This document shows positions 41,435 to 49,153 of a stretch of DNA of 64,000 nucleotides, piece by piece (position 1 is the stretch's first letter; each line of letters begins with the position of its first letter). The stretch lies in the NCBI RefSeq assembly GCF_900452415.1, contig NZ_UGNX01000001.1, forward strand, positions 1-64,000. Reading direction: 5' to 3'. The notes beneath the pieces were generated by a model, which saw only the letters and a list, made by a program, of their open reading frames with translations, was not told the origin of the DNA and made no database searches. A program made the position numbers and the translations under genes. This DNA comes from Legionella cincinnatiensis. Its GTDB lineage: Bacteria; Pseudomonadota; Gammaproteobacteria; Legionellales; Legionellaceae.

Positions 41435-41652
41435 GTTATTTCATGTAAATGCCACTTATGTTACAAATTCAGTTCTAAAAATTAAAAAGAGGCTCGATAT
41501 AAAAATGTGCTCGTGCATCTAAAGGACAATAGGTTTTTCCTCCAGATGAGGTTTGATAAACGTAACGCTCCAAATGAACAGCACCATAAGGTGTCTATAA
41601 CATTTTCGGACTCTCCCCTTGCTTTTATGGTTTTTGGACTCATGCGGGGAGG

Positions 41653-41680
41653 AGCTTCTGGCGGCTTACGCCGCCAAGCT
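41653..41680. repeat. GC-rich inverted repeat
   Basis: AGCTTCTGGCGGC and GCCGCCAAGCT pair around a TTAC loop, in the noncoding stretch after the metalloprotease (41435-41741). No T-run follows. It may be a terminator or a short palindromic element. Confidence 0.4.
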
Positions 41681-41741
41681 ACTTCATTGACATGATGTTA
41701 ATTCGGTCAAATCTGAGACAGATGGTGATGATTATCTAGCG

Positions 41742-42245
41742 TCATCTACATAATGCCGTCATGGCAGCCAAATCGTGTTCGGCCCAGCCACGTGGACGAC
41801 CGTAAGCCCGACACCGGATGCTTTTACATATTGCAAAATCAACGGACAACTTAGAGTCAACGCTAAACCAATTTTCATTCTTGTCAGTCGCCCAATTGTA
41901 GAATTGTTTCGATGATTTCGGCTGCGAGGTAAACTTAGGTACAGGGCAAAATGGCTCATTAGAACAGTATTCATCAACAACATGCATCGGTAGCAGCTTT
42001 TGTGCACCACCAACACCTTCTAGCCAATGCTTATCAATGGCTTGCCAATCACTAAATCTAGCGTTTGCAGCTCTTTAATAATGGTATTTTCGAAATCAAA
42101 ATGCTTTTCAGTGATTGTTTTCCCATTAAGCCTATAAGTGACCCCGTCGGTGTTGACTTTGTTGTATTGAGCAACCAATTTTGCAAATACTTTTCTGCCT
42201 TCTTCATTTTGGGGTATGCACAAACAATTCAAATTTATCTTGCAT
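41742..42245 (-). pseudogene. Deleted and frameshifted paralogue of the F-box protein
   Basis: Minus-strand pieces in three frames match the protein at 25870-26820. ATG 42245 gives MQDKFEL, like MQDTFEM of the intact gene, with a similar leader (GGGGAAAAGT before the ATG). It then jumps to CIPQNEEGRKVFAKLVAQ, KHFDFENTIIKELQT, and in later frames KFTSQPKSSKQF, NWFSVDSKL and LAAMTALCR. About 330 bases covering the F-box and following helices are missing, and the 3' end is cut. It is a duplicate that lost its F-box and decayed. Confidence 0.85.
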
Positions 42246-42470
42246 ACTTTTCCCCTATAATTTGAATTTTTATAATGAAAAATATTTAATCAATTTAGCC
42301 TTAATTAATCCAATGAGTTTTATTCGTAAGTTATATTAAAAAAACTAATAACTTAGGAATGGACCAATTTAAGAGTTTGATAAGGAGCAGTCTTCGGGAT
42401 TTTGGCATTGCAGTCCTATTGCTATCACCCATATTCCTGTTGGAAATAAATTTTGATTGATATTAGGTAA

Positions 42471-42599
42471 CGTCAATTATGGATAAGAGATCGAGTGATT
42501 ACTTCGCTCCGTTCGAGCTGAGACGGCGTAAACGCCTCCTCAGCTCGAACGGGTCGTGATAGAGACTTGTTATAATTATATCTTTATCCATAACTGACG
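42471..42599. mobile_element. 129-bp MITE with IS982-type ends
   Basis: The element is bounded by 16-bp inverted repeats, CGTCAATTATGGATAA at the left and the complement of CGTCAGTTATGGATAA at the right, and flanked by perfect 8-bp direct repeats TTAGGTAA (42463-42470 and 42600-42607). Its centre holds a strong hairpin: CGTTCGAGCTGAG (42510-42522) pairs with CTCAGCTCGAACG (42539-42551), enclosing GGCGT-AA-ACGCC. It has no ORF. The ends match the IS982-family remnant at 24915-24930 in 15 of 16 bases, so it was probably mobilised by that transposase. Confidence 0.85.
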
Positions 42600-42758
42600 T
42601 TAGGTAATACATTAATGCGAGGTCACACTCTTTTGTTTTTGCCCTTGCCCGATTCATAAAGTTTTTTTTTTAATCTATATGTTGTTTGCTGAACAACATA
42701 ATTGGTATATAATTGCTGGATTTAATTTGCATTTGATCTTATCTAAGTTGGGAGTCAA

Positions 42759-43676
42759 GTGATTATTTTTTTTATTACGCTTAGCATTCTTTTATTAAGC
42801 TTGCTTTGCGCAACGGTGATGATTTTTAAGCTTATTCGACAACCTTCAGAGCCTTTATCGATAACTCAATATTTAAAATTAGGTATAAGTGGTATTGTCG
42901 CATTTATTGCAGATACTGTGGGTATTGGTAGTTTTGCTATGAATGTTGCATTAGCCAAAATAATGGGCACCTTCCGTGATGATGAAATGCCCGCAGTAAA
43001 TAATGGAGCTCAAGTTATTCCCGGAGCGATTGAGTCTTTATTTTTTATGAGTCTAATTGATGTAGATTTAACCACTCTTTTAACGTTGATTATTGGTACT
43101 TGTGTTGGTGGTTTAGTGGGTGGCTTTATAGTAAGTCATTTAAGCAAACAGGCAATTCGTTTGTCAATGGTTTGCTGTTTTGCGTTAATTATCATACTCT
43201 TAATTTCTCATAAGTTTCGTTTATTGCCTGTAGGTGGCGAACTAACGGAACTGCATTCATGGAAATTAATCGTGGGTTTTGGAGCAATGGTTGTTTGTGG
43301 TGCTCTTACATCGGTTGGAATTGGATTATTTGTTATGGTGCAATGTGTTCTATTTTTAATGAATATTTCACCGGTGGTTGCTTTTCCAATTATGACTACA
43401 GCTGGGGCTATGCAACAACCGTTAACGACCTTAGTATTTTTGAAGCATAATAAAATTCCCTTAAAGAAAACGATGATTTTAAGTGTTTCAGGGTGCATTG
43501 GTGTTCTTATTACTATTCCTATTTTTATGCAATTGACTATTTCCTGGTTGCACGATCTTTTAATATTCATCTTGATTTATAATTTTTTTGCAGTGGGTCA
43601 TACTTATTTGCGGTCTCGATCAAGCAAAGAACTGAAGCCGGCGACGGTTCCTGTTTCGCTTGTGGCGGCTGAATAA
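42759..43676 (+). CDS. TauE/SafE-family membrane permease
   Basis: A 305-residue integral membrane protein with about eight hydrophobic spans and the family-typical internal repeat: GISGIVAFIADTVGIGSFAMN in the first half and a matching CGALTSVGIGLFVMV in the second. Members export sulfite, sulfonates or other organic anions; no sulfur gene is nearby, so the substrate is unknown. The start is GTG 42759. It follows the MITE and an AT-rich gap. Confidence 0.8.
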   Translation: MIIFFITLSILLLSLLCATVMIFKLIRQPSEPLSITQYLKLGISGIVAFIADTVGIGSFAMNVALAKIMGTFRDDEMPAVNNGAQVIPGAIESLFFMSLIDVDLTTLLTLIIGTCVGGLVGGFIVSHLSKQAIRLSMVCCFALIIILLISHKFRLLPVGGELTELHSWKLIVGFGAMVVCGALTSVGIGLFVMVQCVLFLMNISPVVAFPIMTTAGAMQQPLTTLVFLKHNKIPLKKTMILSVSGCIGVLITIPIFMQLTISWLHDLLIFILIYNFFAVGHTYLRSRSSKELKPATVPVSLVAAE

Positions 43677-43758
43677 GGTTTATACTTAAAGCACACCCAT
43701 TGGTGTCATGCGAAGTATATAGTATCATTATGCAAATTTTAGATAAAAAATAAATCCT

Positions 43759-44238
43759 ATGGATGAGCCAGTTAGTAAATCACAGAAAAAACGAGAAGCC
43801 GATTTTTTACAAAAAATGGGTGTAAAATTTATTGATTTGAATATCACTAAACTGAATTTACTTCCTCTTCCTGAAAATCTCTATAAAGCAATCATTGATG
43901 CAAAGTCTATTAAGAGTCATGGGGCTAAAAGAAGACAGGCTCAATTGATTGGTAAATTGATGCGTGCCGCTGATTACGAAGAAATCTTATCTGTTTATGA
44001 GCAGATGCTTGAGGAAGATAGTGCTGTAACGGCATCATTTCATGAAGTCGAACATTGGCGTGATCGCTTAATCAACGAAGGTAAAGAAGCACTCACTGAG
44101 TTTATAGAAGCTTATCATCCGGAGGATGTTCAGCATTTAAGACAACTTATTAAAAAAGCAGTGGATGAGCAACAAAAAGAAAAGAATTTAGGCGCCAGTA
44201 AGGCTCTTTTTCGCTATTTGAGGTCATCCATAGCATGA
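43759..44238 (+). CDS. darP: Ribosome maturation protein DarP
   Basis: A 159-residue protein of the DarP (YjgA) family, which helps late 50S subunit assembly. Family motifs are VSKSQKKREADFLQKMG at the N-terminus, IKSHGAKRRQAQLIGKLMR in the middle, and ASKALFRYLR at the C-terminus. Its stop overlaps the rlmL start (ATGA), joining two ribosome-related genes. Confidence 0.92.
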   Translation: MDEPVSKSQKKREADFLQKMGVKFIDLNITKLNLLPLPENLYKAIIDAKSIKSHGAKRRQAQLIGKLMRAADYEEILSVYEQMLEEDSAVTASFHEVEHWRDRLINEGKEALTEFIEAYHPEDVQHLRQLIKKAVDEQQKEKNLGASKALFRYLRSSIA

Positions 44239-46352
44239 AATATTCTTTATTCATTAGCTGTCCAAAGGGACTTGAGTATTTGTTAGAGGAAGAATTAAAA
44301 GCTTTAGGTTTATCGGTGACTCGTGTAAGTCCGCAAGGAGTTTATGGTGAAGCCAGTTTACTGACTGTATATAAATTATGCCTTTGGTCAAGAATAGCAA
44401 ATAGAGTGCAATTGATTCTTTTTAGTGGCTATGCGGGAAATGAACAATCCCTGCACCAGCTTTGTACTCAATTTCATTGGCAGACGGTATTTTCACAAGA
44501 TAAGACTATAGCCATTGAATTTCATGGTACGTCAGAGCATATACGCAATACGATGTTTGGGGCACAAGTAGTCAAGGATGGGATAGTTGATCATTTTCGC
44601 CGATTAAATCGCTCACGTCCATCTGTAGATAAAGAAACTCCCCAAATTCTTATTCATGCCTACTTAAAAAATGATGTGATTACTGTAAGTTTTGATTTGA
44701 CGGGATACAGTTTGCACCAAAGAGGTTATCGCAGTAAGGCTGGTACTGCTCCTTTGAAAGAGAATGTCGCTGCAGCCTTGCTGATGCGAGTCAAATGGCC
44801 AGAGTTAGCTGCAAAAGGATATGCATTGCATGATCCTTTTTGCGGTTCAGGTACCTTAGTGATTGAAGCAGCAATGATGGCAGCACATATTGCTCCTGGT
44901 TTATTGCGTCAGGATCAATCATTACAATATTGGGCGCAACATCAAGCTTCATTATGGGAAAAATTACGCGTAGAGGCTTTGCAACAAGTTAAAATTTTGT
45001 CCTCACCTTTATTAGGGACGGATGTCGATCATAAAATAATTGCTGTAGCACGTACGAATGCCGAGCGTGCTGGAGTTGCTCCCTTGGTACATTTTAAAGC
45101 CCAAACATTGAATGAGATTAATCCCACAACGAAAACGGGTATTGTCGTATGCAATCCACCTTATGGAGAGCGATTAAGTGATGCATCTCATCTTGTACCT
45201 TTATATCAGCAATTTGGTAAAATTTTACATGAGCGTTATCAAGGATGGCAAGCTGGGGTTTTGACGTCTAATCCGCTTTTGGCCAAGGCTTTAGGATTAC
45301 GTGCTCATAAGCAATATACGCTATATAATGGTGCATTGGAGTGTAAACTTTATTATTTGAATATAAATGTTGCTAATGAGCTTAAAGGCGCTATGGGTAA
45401 TGTGGTCTCTGAACATGCACAAATGCTTTTAAATCGCCTCGAAAAGAATTATCGCCATTTGCAAAAATGGGCAAGAAAAAATAATATTTCTTGCTATCGA
45501 GTCTACGATGCTGATTTACCAGAGTATGCATATGCGATTGATCTTTATAATGACTATGCAGTATTGCAGGAATATGCAGCTCCGGCGAGCGTGTCCGTTT
45601 CTAAAGCAGAAAAGCGCAGTTTGGAAGTCATGCAAGTTGTTCCCAAAGCTTTAGGATTAACTCCTGAAAAATTGGTAATCAAACAACGTAAACAACAAAA
45701 AGGAAATGCACAATACCAAAAACTAAACCATAGCCGAAAAAATATGGTTGTCACTGAGGGACAAGCGAAGCTATTGGTTAATTTGTATGATTACTTGGAC
45801 ACGGGTTTATTTTTAGACCATCGACTGCTCCGCTTAAGTTTTGCCAAATTGTCGCCTGGAACTCGTTTTCTTAATTGCTTTTGTTATACAGCAAGTGCTA
45901 GCATTCATGCGGCTTTAGCCGGGGCTTTAACAACTAATGTTGATCTGTCTCATACTTATTTACGTTGGGCAGAGGAGAACTTTAAGTTAAATCATCTTGA
46001 TTTATCGAAACACCAGTTTGTGCAATTTGATTGTCGTGAGTGGATGAAAGTTACTCGAGAGCGATTCGATGTAATCTTTTTAGATCCACCTAGCTTTTCT
46101 AATTCAAAGCGAATGAGCGATGTCTTGGACATTCAAAGAGATCATGTGTCGTTGATAAATGCAGCAATGCGTTTATTAAATCCTGATGGCGTTTTGTATT
46201 TTTCAACTAATTTACGTCAGTTTAAATTAGATCATACGCTGGTGGAAAAATATTCCATACAGGATATTAGCGCTCAAACTATTGATCAGGATTTTAAACG
46301 CAATCAAAAGATTCATTATTGTTTTAAAATCAGAATGGCTCAATTTGCGTAA
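44235..46352 (+). CDS. rlmL: Bifunctional 23S rRNA methyltransferase RlmKL
   Basis: The protein methylates two 23S guanines: G2445 (N2) through the N-terminal RlmL half and G2069 (N7) through the C-terminal RlmK half (E. coli numbering). The 705-residue product has an N-terminal THUMP domain, the first SAM-binding block HDPFCGSGTLVIEAA near 197 and NPPYGERL near 306, then the second methyltransferase with FLDPPSFSNSKR near 614. The length is normal for the fused form. It overlaps darP by four bases. Confidence 0.95.
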   Translation: MKYSLFISCPKGLEYLLEEELKALGLSVTRVSPQGVYGEASLLTVYKLCLWSRIANRVQLILFSGYAGNEQSLHQLCTQFHWQTVFSQDKTIAIEFHGTSEHIRNTMFGAQVVKDGIVDHFRRLNRSRPSVDKETPQILIHAYLKNDVITVSFDLTGYSLHQRGYRSKAGTAPLKENVAAALLMRVKWPELAAKGYALHDPFCGSGTLVIEAAMMAAHIAPGLLRQDQSLQYWAQHQASLWEKLRVEALQQVKILSSPLLGTDVDHKIIAVARTNAERAGVAPLVHFKAQTLNEINPTTKTGIVVCNPPYGERLSDASHLVPLYQQFGKILHERYQGWQAGVLTSNPLLAKALGLRAHKQYTLYNGALECKLYYLNINVANELKGAMGNVVSEHAQMLLNRLEKNYRHLQKWARKNNISCYRVYDADLPEYAYAIDLYNDYAVLQEYAAPASVSVSKAEKRSLEVMQVVPKALGLTPEKLVIKQRKQQKGNAQYQKLNHSRKNMVVTEGQAKLLVNLYDYLDTGLFLDHRLLRLSFAKLSPGTRFLNCFCYTASASIHAALAGALTTNVDLSHTYLRWAEENFKLNHLDLSKHQFVQFDCREWMKVTRERFDVIFLDPPSFSNSKRMSDVLDIQRDHVSLINAAMRLLNPDGVLYFSTNLRQFKLDHTLVEKYSIQDISAQTIDQDFKRNQKIHYCFKIRMAQFA

Positions 46353-46365
46353 GCAGGTACATCCT

Positions 46366-46493
46366 TCTACGGCGTCATCCACTAAGTTCTAGACAAGGCG
46401 CAAGTAAAGTATAAGATGAGGGGAGTACAAAAGTACTGCCTGAGTCGAACGAGCTTGCAACGATGCATGGGACTTAATGGGCGGTGTTGTAGA
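46366..46493. repeat. MITE-like element with imperfect terminal repeats
   Basis: A 128-bp stretch between rlmL and the next gene starts TCTACGGCGTCATCCACTAA and ends with the partial complement (TTAATGGGCGGTGTTGTAGA). The ends pair in about two thirds of positions. Inside, AGTAC-AAAA-GTACT forms a small hairpin. It has no ORF. The phrase GGCGTCATCCACTAAG is one I associate with dispersed intergenic repeats, but other copies cannot be checked here. Confidence 0.5.
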
Positions 46494-46534
46494 AAATATT
46501 GTTTTGAAAACGTCACCAAAGGACTAAAATAGAT

Positions 46535-47290
46535 ATGGAAGTTAAACTGAGTAAGCTCGTTGTCCCTTTATGTGTTTTTATATTCCCCTCTTTAGGATAT
46601 GCCAATCAAATTAGTTTTTTTGTTTCCGGAGGTCCTAATTTTTCGATCCTTAAAAATAAATCCCGGGTGGAAATCAATGAAGTCATTACCAACGCCTACC
46701 AAACCAATACCAAAACAAACTGGCAAGGTTTTTGGGCTGTAGGAGCAAATCATACTTTTGAAAAATCATGGTTTTCATTTTATCAGTTGTCCTTGGGGAT
46801 TGCGGGGTATTTTTTCGAGCTGGGCCAAGTAAAAGGAACAGAGTTTCCATTTATCAACGAAGGCTTTTTTGACACCTTGAACTATAATTTTCATGCAAAA
46901 AGCTCCTCGTTGATGGTTGAAGGCAAAGCAATTTACTCAAAATATGTTTTGAAACCTTATGTTTTAGTCGGTATTGGCCCAAGTTGGAATCGTTTTTATA
47001 CATATCATGAAAAGCCGACTGAGCCTTCTTTAAGTGCTGCTCCTGCAGTTCATTTTAATAATCATACAAAAGAGACTTTTTCTTATGAGTTGGGTGCTGG
47101 ACTTGATTATCTGCTATGGAATGATACGCAGCATCAGTTGCAATATCATGCGTCTGTAGGTTATCAATATTTTAATTTGGACAAAGGTGCTTTAGGCTAT
47201 TCCTTAGTACAAACGTCCAAGGATAGGTTAACGGTTAAAAATCTTTATACACAAGGAATCGTATTTACGCTGGCGGTTTCTTTTGGTTAA
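46535..47290 (+). CDS. Outer-membrane beta-barrel protein
   Basis: A 251-residue exported protein with a signal peptide (cleaved near GYANQ) and alternating aromatic/polar strands forming a small barrel. The strand FSYELGAGLDYLLW closely resembles the one in the SPOR-barrel protein at 35436. It is followed after 15 bases by the GH18 gene, so the two are likely co-transcribed. Function unknown. Confidence 0.7.
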   Translation: MEVKLSKLVVPLCVFIFPSLGYANQISFFVSGGPNFSILKNKSRVEINEVITNAYQTNTKTNWQGFWAVGANHTFEKSWFSFYQLSLGIAGYFFELGQVKGTEFPFINEGFFDTLNYNFHAKSSSLMVEGKAIYSKYVLKPYVLVGIGPSWNRFYTYHEKPTEPSLSAAPAVHFNNHTKETFSYELGAGLDYLLWNDTQHQLQYHASVGYQYFNLDKGALGYSLVQTSKDRLTVKNLYTQGIVFTLAVSFG

Positions 47291-47304
47291 CAAGGATGAA
47301 GCAG

Positions 47305-48579
47305 ATGAAAAAAACTGGTATGTTCAAGAAGTACTGTTTATGGTGGCTGTTGTCTTTGACTGGAGCACAAGCAGCCTCTATCATTGAAATTACACCAAGC
47401 AGCTCGAGCCCAATTGTTATTTCTCAAACTGGCTCTACTTATGTTACTTATACCGCTAAAAATAATACGTCAAAAATATTGAATGGACTCAGCATCGACC
47501 CTCATTATGGTACAAAAGCAAATACTCTGAAAGTTACATTAAACAATAATACTTGTACGGCTTTAGCTGCGGGAGCTACCTGCTCCTTTATCGTCTTGTT
47601 ACAAGGAATCAGTCAAAGTACTGAACTCACATTAATGCCGCGTATTTGTGCCTATAACGGGGCGACATGCTCGGTGCCCGTATTAAGTAATCGCATTAAG
47701 GTGACAGCAACAAAAACACTTCCAAGTAGCCAATTCCCTCTTCCTTACGCAGGAACCTATTACCCAATTTATAATTCTGGTGCGGGGCAGTGGCTACCAC
47801 CAAATCAAGACCCCATTCCTCCTTTTAATCGAGTTAGCGCTATTTTTGTAGCTTTTGCTCATACATATGCCCAACAAAACGGTGCAATTCTTACCTACGA
47901 GCAGGGCCAGCCTGATGAACCAGCGCGTTTGGCTTTATTAGTGCAATCAGCGCGTGCTGGCAATCCCAATATAAAAATTTTAATTTCATTGGGATGGGGA
48001 AAAAATGATTGGACCTACATTAATAATGACTATGTGAATCGAGCCAATATCTTTGTACCTAGTGTGATTCAATTTATACGCAGCAATCATCTGGATGGGC
48101 TTGATATTGATGATGAAAGTATAGGTGACTCCAGCGGTTCCATCCCCCAGGCCAATTTCGATGGTGTGATTGCCAATTTAAGAAACGCATTAAATCATGC
48201 ATCCCTGCAAGATGGCAAACCTTATTATCTCACCATTACTCCTGCGGGAAATAATGATGAGCCAGGCGGCATTGCAGCAACACAGGTAGATGAGTTAAAT
48301 GCCAAAATCTTTGATTTAGTTAATATTCAAAGTTATTTTGGTGACGGTGATTGGGGGGATTACTTTTTTGATGCGCTTGTTGCTATAGGCTATCCTAAAC
48401 AGCAAATTGCTAATGGAATTGATACTCAGGAAACAAACTGTGATCCTGATTATCCACCCTACATTGGTTTAGCAGGAATATTTAACTGGAATATGACTAA
48501 AGACAGCACGTGCAGTAATTATGCTAATACCATAACTATCGCGAATATGGTGGGGTATTATGGAACGTTTCTGCACTAA
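47305..48579 (+). CDS. Secreted GH18 chitinase-like protein with Ig-like N-terminal module
   Basis: A 424-residue protein. ATG 47305 gives a signal peptide ending GAQAAS; the in-frame ATG at 47296 is too close to its AAGG. Residues about 25-135 form an Ig-like module with cysteine pairs like those of the thaumatin and RCC1 proteins. The catalytic domain has the GH18 motif D264-G-L-D-I-D-D-E271, where E271 is the proton donor, preceded by IKILISLGWGKND. Family members cleave chitin. It probably leaves the cell by type II secretion and belongs to the local secreted set. Confidence 0.83.
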   Translation: MKKTGMFKKYCLWWLLSLTGAQAASIIEITPSSSSPIVISQTGSTYVTYTAKNNTSKILNGLSIDPHYGTKANTLKVTLNNNTCTALAAGATCSFIVLLQGISQSTELTLMPRICAYNGATCSVPVLSNRIKVTATKTLPSSQFPLPYAGTYYPIYNSGAGQWLPPNQDPIPPFNRVSAIFVAFAHTYAQQNGAILTYEQGQPDEPARLALLVQSARAGNPNIKILISLGWGKNDWTYINNDYVNRANIFVPSVIQFIRSNHLDGLDIDDESIGDSSGSIPQANFDGVIANLRNALNHASLQDGKPYYLTITPAGNNDEPGGIAATQVDELNAKIFDLVNIQSYFGDGDWGDYFFDALVAIGYPKQQIANGIDTQETNCDPDYPPYIGLAGIFNWNMTKDSTCSNYANTITIANMVGYYGTFLH

Positions 48580-48593
48580 CACAAAGTATTTTA

Positions 48594-48863
48594 ATGCAAC
48601 TTAAATACGATATTGATTTATTCTCTATTAAAAATGATGTAAGTAACACCGCTTACTGTAATTGTTGGGTAGGAAATGAATTATTTTGGGAAAAATATAT
48701 GGCATTTACTTTGCCGATTTATTATTACATTTTATATGAAAGTCCACTTGATTTAAGAAATACATTCTTAAAGAAACGAGCTGACAAGAAGATAAACGCA
48801 GCCGGAAATCTCTATTTTTCCCAGGTAGACAAATTCTTCCGAGACGTCGCTCACCCCAAATAA
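48594..48863 (+). CDS. Short protein of unknown function
   Basis: An 89-residue open frame just after the GH18 gene, rich in aromatics (NELFWEKYMAF, LPIYYYILYESPLDL) with a basic C-terminus. No signal peptide or known domain. It lacks a clear ribosome binding site before the ATG, so it could be a fragment of a former gene. Expression is doubtful. Confidence 0.4.
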   Translation: MQLKYDIDLFSIKNDVSNTAYCNCWVGNELFWEKYMAFTLPIYYYILYESPLDLRNTFLKKRADKKINAAGNLYFSQVDKFFRDVAHPK

Positions 48864-49153
48864 AGTTATATTGAAGTGATAAAGACCGTTGTGGTTAATT
48901 TTATTCCATTTCAATTGTACAACTTTCTAAAGGTTCGTGTCGGCCAATTATTCGCTATATTTTGCGGCATGTCGTTGGCAGTTACTAGCAATGAGTTGAA
49001 TATCAATATTAAATCGAGTTGAAACCTAGCTTTAAACTTAAAATTATTTAAAATAATACTAGGAGAAAAAAATAACAGTGTCCGGAAGCAGGCGGGTCTC
49101 CCGTTTTCTTTCGCGCTCCGGTATTAATGTCACTCAGGGCATAAGGAAAGATA

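Noticed and set aside
41507..41695. 62-residue frame after the metalloprotease
   Set aside because: It has no recognisable domain and contains the GC-rich inverted repeat, so it is likely noncoding.
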